This document shows positions 45,415 through 60,450 of a DNA stretch of 64,000 nt, one piece after another. Position numbers and translations under genes: made by a program. The stretch spans positions 1 to 64,000 of the forward strand of contig JAIWWG010000030.1 in NCBI GenBank assembly GCA_025435555.1, in the 5' to 3' direction. Numbering within the stretch: the first letter of the stretch is position 1; every line of letters starts with the position of its first letter. Under the pieces are notes generated by a model that was not told the origin of the DNA, searched no databases, and worked only from the letters and a program-made list of their open reading frames with translations. This DNA is from Chytriomyces cf. hyalinus JEL632 (Eukaryota; Chytridiomycota; Chytridiomycetes; Chytridiales; Chytriomycetaceae).

Positions 45415-48400
45415 ATGGAAAGTGTCAGTGTGTACTTTGTCAAGCATCTGCTTGGCCAGTACTTGACATACGAGAGCGAACGGACAGAGGCGGGAAGCAG
45501 CAACAGCAGCGACTCCAATGTGGTGCTTGTTCTTGGAGGCGTGCGTCTGAAGTCTGAGGTGTGTTACGTTTTGCCGTAATGACATTCTCAGAGGGTGGCT
45601 GCAGCAACCATCGCGTATTTTTGCCGACACGCTGCCCTCCGACTCCTTGATGCCTCGAGCTAACTACAATTTACTCCTCCATACATCTATTCATCTGCCA
45701 GGTTGTGACGCTGGTTGAAAATGCAGTGTCTCCACCAAACAGCGTACCCATTGACGCACACAGCCATGGCGAACACAGCCATAGTGACCAGCACAGCAAA
45801 AAGAACTCAAACAGCCAACTGTCTTTGCGTGTTCTCTCTGTTTCAATTGCGGAAGTTCGCGTGTCGTTGCCAGTGCCACGTGTGTCGGTGCTGCCATCCT
45901 CCACATCAAACAACGTCAGAACCGAACTTTCTGCCGTGGTTTCGGGTTTGCGCGTGGCTTTGGCGTACGAAAAAAAACCTGTTTCAACAACAGCCTCCAC
46001 CGCGAATACGAACGTTCAACATCAAAACTGCACCCTTTCTTCGCCTGTTTCTCCGTCAGAGTCTGTCCACTTTGCACGGGACTATCTGCGACAGGAAGAT
46101 TCGATTCACGAATTCATGATCAATAAGGAATATACCACAAACGCTGCCCCGACGACTGCAATCAGCAGTCTGGCCGAGTTGATGGATACCATCTTCAACT
46201 CCATCTCATTTGAAATCAAAGACGTTGCCGTATCGATCCGATTTCCTCCATCATTGCTCCCGCACAGTTCAACGCCGGTCTTTGAAGTCACGTTAGCTTC
46301 GCTTATTTACAACGTCAGAAATTCAGATTCAACGGGTGGACCGAATTCAAAATCTTCGAAATCATACGGACTCAGCGGTGTTTTGGACAAGCTCGCAACA
46401 AAAGCGCTCACGTTTTCAGGGCTGGGATTCGTTTACCGCGAACACGCCATTTCAAACACAAAAACATCGACTGCTGAATTTGAATTTGAACCGTCCGAAG
46501 CGCAGGAAGTTCTCGGTCCCATTGCATTCGAATCGGCGCTCTTTTGCTTCAAGGACGTATCCATTAATAACCCCATCCATATTCGCGTGAAGCAAGACTT
46601 GGCTACGCAGCAATCACCGCCATCTCCCTCGGCGTCTGAATATACCACTGCTTCAACGAATTTAGACTCGCTGGTGCCTGTCTGGGATATCAGCGCATCC
46701 ATTGATTCCATTGCATACACGATTATGAATTTGGATTCTGTTGCGCGTATCGCGCGCGTGTTGAAACTGTTCAACGTCCAAAACAGCCATGACGACGATA
46801 ATGCTTCTGCGGGATCTCCAACGGACGACTTCAGAGACCGGCAACGAAAATCCGCGTTCGGGGGTGGAGTGGGCGGCGTTGATAGCGCAGATGGTAGTGC
46901 GATTCCAACGTTTCGGGTTCAGCTGACTATGGCGTTTTATTCGGCTTTTCTTGTGTACTCGCGAGGTTTGATTTCGGAGAGCATGAAGCGAGCGCTATTG
47001 GCTGGGGATGAGGTTTGTTGATTAGTCAGTTAGTCACAAAAAGGTGAATTAAGTCGGTGCAATGGTTCCTTTTTTTTTCAGTCGCAAATGTCAAACCTCA
47101 CAGCCAATCACATGAAGCTTGAGCTCTCTGATTTTCGTTTTGTATTTGCGCGGGACGTGAATGCTCGATTCAAGTGTCATATCGAAGCAGGACGATTGGA
47201 CGTTTCAGAATTCTTTCAAGGTATATCATTTTGACATTTGGATGGCTATGTTCACACCGATTTATGGAACTCACGTTGTGCGATAGTTGGATCTACACAA
47301 GCACCAGCAGAATCCACAACTTCATCCCAAGACTCTTCAGCACATGTCACTTTATATACTCCTATTTTGCACATAAACGGCACACGCTATTCAAGACTGT
47401 CGGAACGTGCGCGCGTGTTGTATCGATGTCTCGAAACTGCGTTGGGAAACGCCGCGAGCACTTCACTATCAGATGCCAATGTGCCAGGCGATAGTGTCCC
47501 CCAAGCGGGCGCGGCATTTTCCATCCCTGAACCCATGGTTTTCAGATATGCTCCGAGGCAGAGGGCTGTGTCACCTGGAGGGGGAGTTATCGAAGTTGGG
47601 AGCGGGGCTGGAGTGAGTGTACCAGCATTTGGCGACATGCGTGGAGAAGATGGTGTCATCTGTGTGCATGCTTCGTGGGATTTAGAGGAGCGAAGGATGG
47701 ATGTGGTTCTTGGAGATATGTGCGTGTTTGCAGATGTGGAGACGTTTGATCGCGTGAAGCAAGTGTTTCTCGATATGCTTGAAGGCATGGCAGCAGTCGA
47801 TCATCGGGAGGAGCGGGAGAGCCATTATGCACACTCGGATGCGTCGTTTTCAGACCATGCGGATGCACAAGTTCAGACCCAGGCAGCGGCAGTACCTGTG
47901 CATGTGAATTTGACTGTTGAGTTGCTTAGAGTTTGGGCACGGATACCGACTGGCGCAATTGAGTCAAGGTATTCTTCTTAATTGCGTCATGCGCCCCATC
48001 TCGCGTCTGAAAACCTTCTATTTGCGGCATAACCCACAGCTCTGCAGAAAATCCATGCCAACTTGTTCTCGACATCTTGGATACGAAAATAACATTAAAT
48101 GATCCACATTTATCGAAACGGACGAAACTTGGTCATCACGACGTGGATACAAACGTCCATGTTTTCGTGGGTGGGATTGGCTTGTCCCTCGCAGTCCCGA
48201 TTTCGCTGTGGAAAGGTGAGGAGATTATGGTCTTGCGGCTATCTGATTTGCGCTGATGCAAATCTTCCGGACCCTGCAGAGTACAGTCTGTCTCCTATAC
48301 TCTTTATCGGAAATACATTATCGGACGACCGGTCAGCCTCGACGGTCTCAATGCAAACCATGAAACCGAGCGTGATTTCAATGGATGGAACAGTGTACTA

Positions 48401-51400
48401 CGATGGAAACGAAGGCTACGAGGACGATGGAGAGGAAGAAGACGAAGAAGATGCAGGAAATGAAAGCGATTCGGATAATCTGGATCAAACAAATGATGCG
48501 GCGTTTGGGGCAAAGAGCTGGTTCAATGTGGATGACGATCTTGAAGCTGGAAGGAAGGAACGATTACCGAAAGCCAGACCCAAACTGAGTGCTTTGGGGA
48601 AAGGGAAAGTGAAGGCGATGACTGACTCTGTGAGTGGAAATGCCTGCTTTTTGGATCTATTTTCTTGTGCGAAACTGAACTGCCTTATGTCTATTTTCCA
48701 ATATTTTCCAGAAAACCACACTGCTGGTGAATTTGAACCGAATCAGGTTGAGTGTTGGCAAGTCGGAATTGGATATGTTGCAGTTGCTGGTGAACCAGAT
48801 CCAAGTATGGATGCAAAACAACTTTCCGCAGAAGCCTCAAGCACAGGAACCAAATTCTGAAGAAATGGCTGGATATGATGGTAGATACCCCACTTTCTGT
48901 CTGTATTTTGGCAGGTTTCGTTGAGCCCGTATTCCCTTTGCCCCCGACCAAAAAAAAAACAAAAAACAAAAAACAAAAGGCGAATACTCTGCATCCAATG
49001 AGGCAGCCATGTTTGCTTTGGTACTGAATATCCAGGAAATTTCTGTATGCCTCTACACTGTCGTGGCCGAAACTCGCGCTGTTCAATGGGCGTACAACAA
49101 TCAAATGATTCAGAATTCGATTGTTGCTCTTGCTGGCTCAGATGGGGAGGTTGGGTCTTCGATCCAATCAGCGCTTACAACTGATTGCTGACCACTTTAC
49201 TCCGTTTCTGTAGATGAAAATCTACTTGGAGACGGCCTCTTTCAGCCTGACTGACGCAGACGGACAATCGATTTTATTGCGCTCAGAAGATTCCAAACAG
49301 GTGGGATATATATTAATCTCTATTTGGCGGCTGTCGAGAATGACACGTTGTTTGAAAAATACCAGCGTCGACCCATGCTGAACCTCCGCTTGAAAAGTGT
49401 TTTTGACCCACTGATTCAAATGAAAGAAAACATCCTCAACATTGGGGTTTCTGAACTGCGGATTCTCTTGGTCGGGGAGCTCGTTGCCGTGATGGCCAGA
49501 AATTTCCAAGATTTTTTCAAGGAACCCCCGGGAATGCAAGCAATCGAAGCAGTGGATGCCGTGACAAAAATTTCTGTTGCATTCAACAATGTACTGGTGG
49601 ATTATCGGCCCATGTACCGCAACTTTCGTGCGGCTGTGGTGTTGGCCAAAATGAAGGTATTTTTCCGACTTTTTTTGTTGTCACTCCTTTTTAAATCTGA
49701 AAACGACATTCCTGGGAAAGGTCCTGATGAATTTGATTCCTCACTCGCCGATTTTTGGAATTTCTGTGTCTATTCAAGATTTGATGATGTCAGTCTTGAA
49801 ATCAAGCGCGTATATTGGCTTTGATATCGATGAGCAATCTCTCATGATGGATAAAGGACTGAAAAACTACCTGAAGGTGAGTAATCGTGCGAGAGTTTCC
49901 CTTGCAATATGCAAAGTCTAATTCCATTCTCGCAGCTGTGTCGATATGCCAATGTAGTATCATGCGATGTCCTTGACGTTTCTTTGAGGCATACGAAGCA
50001 TGAAGGATCGGATGCGACGACCGAGGTTTGACTTTTTGAAAGGGTTTTGAGAACATCGTATAAATTTCAAGGACGTCTTCCAAGGTGGAAATCACAAATA
50101 GTCATGCTTACGTTGACTGCTGCCTCGATTCCTTCCGCTTAATAACTGATATTGCTGAATATTTGGCGGCTGGTGGAGATGCACAATATGCCGGGTAAAT
50201 TCAGTTGCCCTGTGATTTTTTGGTTTATTTGTGAATCTCGGCCTCTTATTTGCAACTCTGAATTTCTTCAGCGAACCTCTGAATGCAGACTTTGTAGCCG
50301 CCAGTGAGAAGTTGGAAGCGCGTCGAAGAGCTTCCGTGCAGGAGGAACAAAATATCATGGGTATGAGGCACCATCACTGAAGATACTCCAAGAATCCTTA
50401 CCGCGTTGAAACAATGATGCAGGATCAATCGATGAATCAGCTTTTGCGACATTTGTACCAAAACCACAAATACCCGAGGCGCAGCAATACGTGGAATCTG
50501 ATACCGGCATTAGAATGATGGGCGATGAAGCAACAGTGGAAATCACGATCCCAACGGAACCTCTGAGACGAGAAGCAATCATCGTTGAAGATGATACGCC
50601 GTTCTATTATCGGCATGATCATCTCTCCTTGACCGGAACTCCGGACAATGACTTTGATAATCTGGAACCGAACAAGTCTGCGTCAAGTTTTTATTTTTAT
50701 TTTTGGATGTCCGCCCATTGATTTCTTTGTTTCTAGATGTGCGCCAGTAATGCATGTAAATATCCAAGACTTTAGCCTGTCGTTGCGCTTGTTTGATGGC
50801 TTCGACTTTGTGATTGGTGATTTCGTAAGTCGATTTCAGAGTTATGCAGTCATCCCATTGAATTTATATGCCTCTGTCAATCAGCCGGACGATGACTCGG
50901 ATATTAACTCAATAAGCGCTGTCGAAGAACCTGCAACTGGCGACGAATATAATGAGTCAACGGAGCCCTCAGCGACCAAGACTTCAGCATCCAGAACGAT
51001 CGAACCCCGTTCATCGCAGTGTCGCATACAAGTGAATGTCTCGAAAGTCAATCTTGTAGCCAACTTGTTCCCGACCGCATCTCAATGGGCATCCGAGCTC
51101 CAATTGTCGGTCGCGCTGATTGAAGTGATTGACAACGTAAAGACGAGCATGTGGCGGAAATTTCTGACAACGATGCGCTTGAGTGCCGAAGAGCGGCCGA
51201 TTTCGACAGAGTCATCCATGATTGTGCTGGAACTGTTGAAAGTGCGTCCTGATTTGGCGTCTCCTGACGTGCAAGAAATTCGGCTCAAGGTTTTGTGGGA
51301 TTTGTTCATTTTGGCCGGTTAAAGAAACTTTGGTCGCTTATTTTATTTTTATTGTTCTTGTAGGTTCATGTTGCTCCTTTGCGGTTCTATGTGGATCAAG

Positions 51401-52542
51401 ATGCCCTCACATTCATTGGACACTTTTTGTCCTATGGAAATCCACCTCCTGGATCAGAAACTGCAGCATCCAAAGACTCATCTCCTCGTTTCAATGATGA
51501 CCCTTTCTTCCGTGAGCGAGCTTTGTCGTTTTTTTGGTTTGTCTTTTCTAAAAATCACGCCATTTAGAAATCTGCACGATTCATGCCATTCCCGTCAAGA
51601 TTGACTATAAACCAAAGCATGTGAATTTGGGAAGTCTGCGGGACGGAAACTTGCTTGAAGTTTTCAATTTCATGCCACTGGAAGGAGCGGAAATGACCTT
51701 GAACCATGTCCGACTCAATGGGGTATGTTTTTGTTTCCTTTGGAACTGTGATTTCTTGCGTTGATTTTTCATGTGGATGTGTCAGGTGCGAGGAGTCGAA
51801 AAGCTTATAAGTCTCATTCGAAATCAATGGCTTCCAGATGTGACAAAGAACCAGTACCATCGGGTGGTGAAGGGGTTATCTGGCGTGAAACCAGTGGCAA
51901 ACATAGGGGCAGGTATTGCAGATCTCATCCTGCTACCATGGCGGCAGTATCAAAAAGAAGGACGTGTGCTGCGGGGTTAGACTTTGTTCTGATCCATGTT
52001 AAAAAATTCCCGTGTATTGATGATTTCTAATGCTTTGTGCAGGACTCGAGAAGGGAGTCAAATCATTTTCTCGGGCGGCAGCAATTGAGACGCTTTCGTT
52101 GGGCACAAGGATTGCTGTCACAACACAAGCGATTTTGGAAGGTGCCGAAGAAACAACAACTGCTCGAAAAAAGAACTCATTCGGTGATGCACAAAACCGA
52201 AGCAAGCTGTCAGAGCAACCAAGAGATATTCGCGAAGGAATGGAACTTGCATATCAAAGCCTTTCGAGGAATGTGGGAGACGCGGTCAAGACTGTGATTG
52301 ACGCTCCAGCTCGACGAGTACAACATGATGATGGAGGTGGTGGTGGTGGTGGTGCTGGGTTTAGTGGTGGCGGTGCGAGCGGAGGTGGTCGATCTGCTGC
52401 TGCAGTTGCGCAGGCTGTGCCGGTTGCAATACTGAGGCCCATGATTGGCGCGACTGAAGCAGTGTCGAAAGCCTTGCTTGGAATTCAGAACACGATTGAT
52501 CCGACGCGGAAGATGGAAAGTGATGACAAATATAAGGATTAA
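45415..52542 (+). CDS. ATG2: Autophagy lipid-transfer protein ATG2
   Basis: Twenty exons: 45415..45558, 45702..47012, 47082..47220, 47287..47968, 48040..48215, 48280..48629, 48712..48880, 48980..49149, 49214..49300, 49339..49656, 49721..49876, 49936..50025, 50085..50194, 50272..50360, 50423..50675, 50737..51289, 51364..51511, 51568..51722, 51786..51975, 52043..52542; phases close, about 1929 aa. The N-terminus has a chorein-like YFVKHLLGQYL. The C-terminus is unmistakable: HAIPVKIDYKPKHVNLG, PLEGAEMTLNHVRLNGVRGV, QWLPDVTKNQYHRVVKGLSG, NIGAGIADLILLPWRQYQKEGRVLRGLEKG, then amphipathic ALEL helices. It bridges ER and phagophore and moves phospholipids. A 60-base GTAAGT...CAG segment inside exon 16 (about 50825-50884) is in frame and probably a further intron. 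Intron 9 is only 38 bases. A Gly run lies near the C-terminus. Confidence 0.92.
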
Positions 52543-52734
52543 TGCAATGATGCGCGTGCGGGAGAGTGTGTGTATGTGTGTGAGGGTGTCGTTTTTGCAG
52601 TAACTAACACGACTTTTTTTTTTTTTCATATGATTTCTTTTGGTATGAGCAACGTCTGAGATAAACACATTTACTGCGACACGAACGCGCGTTGAGAAAG
52701 AAGCAAAGCGCGTTTTATTGTCGGACACTTTTCT

Positions 52735-53548
52735 CTATTTGCACATCTTCATTGCCCACTCGATGCCCTCAGAAACGCCCTGGCCTGTCAGCGCCGAGCA
52801 CGCCTGGATCTGCCACTGACGATCGCGGATCGAGTTCAGATTCAACCCCTGCGCAATCTTATTTGTGGAAAACTGTCAGCATTCACCAGCAGAAGAGAAA
52901 GTAAAAATAAAAACCTCGTCGCCCGGGATCGCATTCACAACATCTTGTTTGTTTGCAAAGACAAGGAGCGGGACATCGGCCAGTTTCACCTCCTCAAGAA
53001 GTTGGTTTAGTTCCAAGCCCGTTTCCTCCAACCGAACTCGGTCCGACGAGTCAATGACATAGATCTGGAAATATATATTGCGCGTTGTTAAGGTCCTGGA
53101 TGGGAGTGGAATTGGTGGTTTGGGGATTGATGACGGACCAGGACATTGGTGGCATCAAAGTAGTTTCTCCAGTACGGTCGAATTGCCTTTTGCCCTGCGC
53201 GTGAGAGGTGGTTAAATTACTGGACGCCTGTTTCGGCAGTACTAGTACTAACCTCCGATATCCCACACATTCATATTGAAGCCGTCCTGCTCGACGGATT
53301 TGATGTTGAAACCTTGGCAAAAGGAAAGCACCAAGAAACACGGGCTGGTTAGCACAGGTCGGGTATACAGAGAAGAGTGTGGATAACAACAAACCTTGCG
53401 TTGGCCTCACTTGGGTAATGTCTTCGTGGGCAAGGCGTTTTAGGATGCTCGTTTTTCCGGCATTGTCGAGCCCGAGGATTAGGAAACGCACTTGCTTGTC
53501 CTTCTCGCGTCTGAATCTGCGCAGCAGGGAGAAGAGGGAGTCGGCCAT
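52735..53548 (-). CDS. ARL3: Small GTPase ARL3
   Basis: Exons (minus): 53395..53548, 53253..53312, 53139..53194, 52915..53064, 52735..52857, 180 aa (human ARL3 is 182). It opens [20 protein letters not shown] and has P-loop GLDNAGKTS, switch [17 protein letters not shown], switch [19 protein letters not shown] and the final [17 protein letters not shown]. No N-terminal Gly for myristoylation follows the Met, which is typical of ARL3 and ARL2. DITQV.PTQGFN.K and the SV.QDGF.MNVWDIG region fit ARL3 better than ARL2. By family it releases lipidated cargo in the flagellum, so it supports a zoosporic organism. In-frame ATGs at 53557 and 53596 are also possible. Confidence 0.92.
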
Positions 53549-53739
53549 AAAGTTCATTTTGTACGCGTTTGTTTTTTGTTTTGAATAACGCGACAAATTG
53601 TGGAAAAATCACTCGAAAAAGAAGCGATAAATGAAGGAAGGAAAGACGCCGCAGCCCGGCAGTCTTGCACGTCTGGGACCGACCCGTGCTGATCCCCCGC
53701 TCGACAGAGTTGTTCGTTCGTGAATAAAAAACTCTCAAA

Positions 53740-56406
53740 ATGTCCTTTCAGAAATGTACGTGCCCAGCCATCTTTGGAGACGTGTTTACTGACCCGTCTT
53801 GCACCGCATTCCAGTGCATACTGTGGCCCCCCAGGTGCCCCGGCAAATGCCCTGCTCATGCCAACCGACACTAACTCTCCATCACTCCGTCGATGATACT
53901 CCTTCCGCGGTTCAATTCGTTTCCAGCCTGCCACTCTCCGAGGCCGATCTGTCCATATTGGCGAAGACCCAAAAGGCAAAAACATTCTCTACACCAACGG
54001 CCGCACTGTTGTGATCCGTAGCATTGAGGTACAGTGCCGCGTACTCCCCGCCGTCCCGCTGACCCTTCCGCAACAACGCAGGACCCGCACGTCGCCACAG
54101 AGTACACGCAGCACCAGGCGCCAGCAACCGTTGCCCGCTACTCCCCAAGCGGCTTCTACATTGCCTCGGCAGGTTCAATTTTTAATTTACTTAATTGGAT
54201 CCACCCCCCCACAACATCCACCCACCCCGTTCGTTTGCCCTCCTGTTATCCTGTCCTAACATTGTATCGTATTAATGTTTAGATGAGCGTGGAAACGTTA
54301 GAATCTGGGACACAATCAACAGCGAAAACATCCTCAAGACTGAGACACGCGCTCTTGCTGGAAGAATCAACGACTTGGCTTGGGACTTTGAGAGCAAGCG
54401 CATCATTGCCGCTGGAGAAGGAAAGGACAAGCATGCCCACGCCTTTCTGTTTGACACAGCGTCCTCTGTGGGAGAAATCAGCGGACACAGCAAGCCAGTG
54501 AATGCTGTCGCAATTCGCCCTGGCCGTCCATTTAAAGCCGTCACTTGTTCAGACGACATGACAGTGAACTTTTACCCAGGAGTTCCGTTCAAGTTTGAAA
54601 AGTCGTTGACCAATCATTCGCGTTTTGTTCAATGCGTTCGTTATTCTCCCACCGGCGAATTCTTTGCATCTGCTGGAATGGACGCTAAAGTACGACTGAA
54701 TTCATAATCTGGTCCTTTGAGGGATGCTAAGTTCTCTTTTGCGGCAGATTTTCTTGTTTGATGGAAAGACTGGCGATTTGGTTGCCGAATTCAGTGCCGA
54801 AAACGGACACGCAGGAGGCATTTTGTCCATCTCCTGGAACAAGGAAGGAACTGAGCTCTTGTCCTGTTCCTCCGATACTACTGCCAAGATTTGGGACGTT
54901 GCAACTCGCTCTGTGATCCAGTTGCGTTCTTTTTTGAACGAGATCATTTTGTGAGAAAGACTTACGAATACTTTTGTTATCTCTCTGCTCTGCAGCACTG
55001 TGCAGATTGGCGAAGCGGGAGTTCTTGACAACCAGCAAGTTGGTTGCTTGTGGCAAGGGAGCCATCTCATTTCAATCTCCCTCAGCGGTGACATCAACTA
55101 CCTCAGCAAAACTAGCCCATCTCCCATTCGCATTGTTAAGGTATCACACACACGCGCGAAAAAACTTTGCTCGGGAGTCAAGAATAATAACTAGTTCACC
55201 TTTTTTGTTTCCAGGGCCATCAAAAAGCAATCACAGCACTTGCCGCAATTCCAGGATCCAGGACGTTTTACACAGGTTCTTACGATGGACGCATTCATGC
55301 ATGGAGCTTGGAGGATGGAGTGCCCGTTCACCACGAAGTTTCTGGATCCAGCCACTCGAACCAGATCAAAGGATTGTCGGCAGACGGTGCTGGCAAAGTC
55401 TTCACTGTTGGAATGGATGACACTGCCCGAAGCATTGATGATGCTGGAAAAGCCTTCAGGTGTGTGGTATGGAACGACTCAAAGGGATTATGGACTTATT
55501 CTTCCGTCACCAATGCCAGTGTCAATGCCAGCGGTACCTCTGGTGCTCCTGTTGATATCGCTGCGCGTAACGGTGTTTCTGTTGTGGCCACTTCAACTGG
55601 TAAAATCACAGTGTCAAAGGACGGAGTTCCAACGGCTTCATTGAGCGTTGATTGGGTGCCAACAGCAGTTGCACTTTCACCCAATGGAAGCACCATTGCT
55701 ATTGGTGATGAGGTTTGTTTTGTTTTCTGATGATAAGTTTTTTGTGGGTGCAGCTTACCTTTGGTTTGTCTCTTTCATGTCATCATGGTGTTAGGAAAAG
55801 CGAGTCAGAATCTACTCTGCTGATTTGCAGCCCATTCAAGAGGCTGACAAAAATCGCGGCAGCATTACTGCGCTGGCGTTCTCACCAGATGGTGCTCTTC
55901 TTGCGTCTGCGGACAAGGACCGCTCGATCATTGTCTACTCAACCGAAGGCTGGACGGTATGACGACCCCGCAGTAGTTTTCTAATATCGAAAACATTGTT
56001 TTTTGGACTAACGCGGTTTCTGACGTATCGCAGGTCAAGACAAACCAATGGATGTTCCACACCGCCCGTATCAACTCTATCGCATGGTCTCCCGATAGTC
56101 TGCACGCTGTTTCTGGTTCATTGGACACGAATGTGGAGGTTTGGTCCGTGGAGAAGCCAACAAAGCATGTTTCCATCAAAGGTGCCTCGGCCTGTTTCTG
56201 TAATTTAATTGCATGCAATACTGATCGCGTTATATACGTATAGGAGCTCATTTGGAAGGTGTCAATGCCGCGGCGTTTTTGGACAACGACACTGTCGTTA
56301 GTGCTGGCCAGGATGGATCCATCAAGGTGAGTGAATGCATGCGAGGCAGTGGTGGAAGACGCTAACGTTTCCGTTTTTGCAGATCTGGAAGATTACACAC
56401 CACTGA
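53740..56406 (+). CDS. AIP1: Actin-interacting protein 1 (WDR1 family)
   Basis: Twelve exons: 53740..53755, 53815..53834, 53927..54028, 54082..54172, 54283..54689, 54748..54920, 54996..55140, 55215..55712, 55795..55956, 56034..56181, 56244..56326, 56383..56406; phases close, 622 aa, the usual AIP1 length. Two seven-bladed propellers: early marks GEDPKGKNILYTNGRTVVIR, TEYTQHQAPATVARYSPSG, VAIRPGRPFKAVTCSDD, GHAGGILSISWNKEGTE; later GCLWQGSHLISISLSG, PTAVALSPNGSTIAIG, INSIAWSPDSLHA and VSAGQDGSIKIWKI. With cofilin it speeds disassembly of actin filaments. Very short first exons (16 and 20 bases) rest on splice phase and signal, and fit the family start. Confidence 0.94.
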
Positions 56407-56490
56407 AGCGGGCGTTGTTTTCTTTGATTTCAAGTTAGGGTGTTTGTGGGGCGAAGGTGTCGTATTTCAAATGAACAACAAAAGAAGATA

Positions 56491-58434
<1,944 letters not shown>

Positions 58435-58529
58435 GGGAGTCCCATGAAGCAAGTTGCAAATAAAACCAACCAACCATGGTTGTCTACGTACATGATCGGA
58501 GCAATTGAGACTGGTACAAACCTACTTCT

Positions 58530-60140
58530 TTATTTTGGAAAATGAGACTGCCTTTCCTCCTGCCCACGATTTTGAATACAAAACGCCAGAGGAGAAAGAA
58601 TCTTCATACGTGAATATGAAGAGGTTTCCACGCGTATCCAAATCTTTGAGATCGAGTCCAGCCCCTCCCTTTGGTTGCTGTCTGATATCCAGCACACAGG
58701 TGTTGTAAACTTTCTACACATGGCCTCGTAACGCCCACCGCTGTCAAATCGGCGCACATGTTCTTCAAGTCTGATTCCTTCCAGCAACAGTTCAATTCCC
58801 CAGAAAACTTGCACATTGGATGAATGGACAGTCAATCGCCCCAGTTGTACCAAATAATCCACCCACATCCGCTGATGTTACATAATCACATGTGCATTGG
58901 AACGATGCTTTGTACAACTCCATTTGCCACGCTCGTTCAAGAAGAATGCCAGTCTTCTTGGTATTTCCCAATGACGACTGAATGTGTTCGCAGTCCATGG
59001 ATGATACAATTGCATACACTAAATCGTCAAGGGTGTCTGGATTCTCCAGGGCTCTTCCAGCTGGCATGCCGAAAACCTTCTCCGCAAAGAAACGCTTCTT
59101 GACTGGGGACGAGAAGACAAATTCCTGATTCTGAGCACCAGATTCCACCAAGACTCCCTTCTGAACAAGATATTGAGCAATTATCTTTGCATCTGCCGGC
59201 ATGACATTATCAGCAAGAACCATTCCTTCACTGAAAACTGCTGATTTGACCAATGCCAGCTCCTTTGGAGTGACGTTATTAGCTGATAGAAGCGCGCGCG
59301 TACCCTCAAGATGATTGAATACAGACGGTTTATCCAAGCTCCTTAGAACATGATCTGCAGTTAGCGTACCCCGCTGTCGTTCTGAAGCACGAAGAACGTC
59401 ATTCAGATAAGCAACTGTGGCATAGCAAAGGCCGCAATGTGATCCAGTAACACGCTTTAGATTCACACAGAACAGGTTTACTGAATCATCCGTGAACTTG
59501 GCTGGCTCTTTGGCAGCATCCAGATTACGAACAACGAAATCTTTCAGTTCAGCATCAGTAAAAATCAGCCAGTCTATCCCAAGCATTGATTGAGCGGTAA
59601 AAATGACCGGAGAAGCCAAGAGACTGCTTTGTAGAGATGATCCATAGGCACTGAAGAGAAGAATCCGAATATTGTTCTCATGATTGGTCATGGTTGCTTT
59701 AACCAGGTTCCAAGCACAACTAGAAATATGGTTCGGTAGGTTGATATATATATGACTTGAACTTCGTCAAAGATGAGGTATATGGTTCGATTCTTGGCAA
59801 GCAAATGCAAATCACTCCATTTCACCCCTATTTCCTCCTCAAACGCTGACTCAAACACCCAACTTCCACCGCGACTGCTGAGATCAAGCATTGACAAATT
59901 GATGATCAGGCACTTTTCGGTTGCTGTTGTTTTCAGTCGATTCGATATGAGAGAAGCCATTGACGTTTTCCCCGACATGGGAGGGCTTTTGATCAGCAGC
60001 GGATTGTTTCTGCGTAACTTTTCGAGAATGTTTTGGAGATACAGCGATGGCACTTTTGTGGATGCAGTTCCAGACGATGGGGTCAAGCATGCAGCAACAG
60101 ATGGGTAAACTCCAGCAGCCAGCACTGCCAACGGACGCAT
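58530..60140 (-). pseudogene. Crinkler/RHS-type P-loop NTPase with C-terminal nuclease-like segment, broken
   Basis: From ATG 60140 the minus strand reads a short lead, then SPPMSGKTSMASL (P-loop), and further on TIYLIFDEVQ (Walker B-like). After a junction near 59700-59760 that does not splice cleanly, the reading continues in 58792..59691 with IRILLFSAYGSS and YLVQKGVLVES. A one-base frame change at about 58810-58830 then leads to WGIELLLEGIRLEEHVRRFDSGG, which resembles the restriction-endonuclease-like tail of Crinkler/RHS proteins. The family is large in chytrids and oomycetes; members act as effectors or in intragenomic conflict. Broken frame and an abutting ABCC fragment indicate decay. 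Family assignment is from pattern memory and moderate. Confidence 0.55.
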
Positions 60141-60450
60141 AGACGGACGGACGAATTCAAAGCGCCATTCGCAGAGAGTTTGGGGGGAGCACCGTTCTGA
60201 CGATTGCGCACAGGTTGAAGACAATTGTGGACTATGACCGAGTGATTGTGCTGGATCAAGGGCAGATTGTTGAGAATGGGTGGCCCATTGACCTGATTGA
60301 GAAGTCGAGCGTCGGAGTATTCAGGAGCATGTGCGAGGAGACTGGCGAGTTTGAAGACTTGGTTGCATTTGATTCAGAAGAAGAAATAAAGTTAAAGTTA
60401 AAATGCTTGAAGGGGAAATAAATATATTTTGCCAATTATTTTTTACAGAC
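60141..60450 (+). pseudogene. Duplicated 3' end of the ABCC transporter gene
   Basis: Reading plus, the segment encodes GRIQSAIRREFGG, LTIAHRLKTIVDYDRVIVLDQGQIVENG and FRSMCEETGEFEDLV, nearly identical to the last ~75 codons of the ABCC gene at 27744-27985. Similarity continues into its 3' flank (AATAAAGTTAAA, TTTTGCCAATTATT). The copy lies about 32 kb away in inverted orientation. Its end has lost the original AAG AAG TGA stop. It has no NBD beyond the D-loop and H-loop, so it is a gene fragment. Few differences suggest recent origin. Confidence 0.9.
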
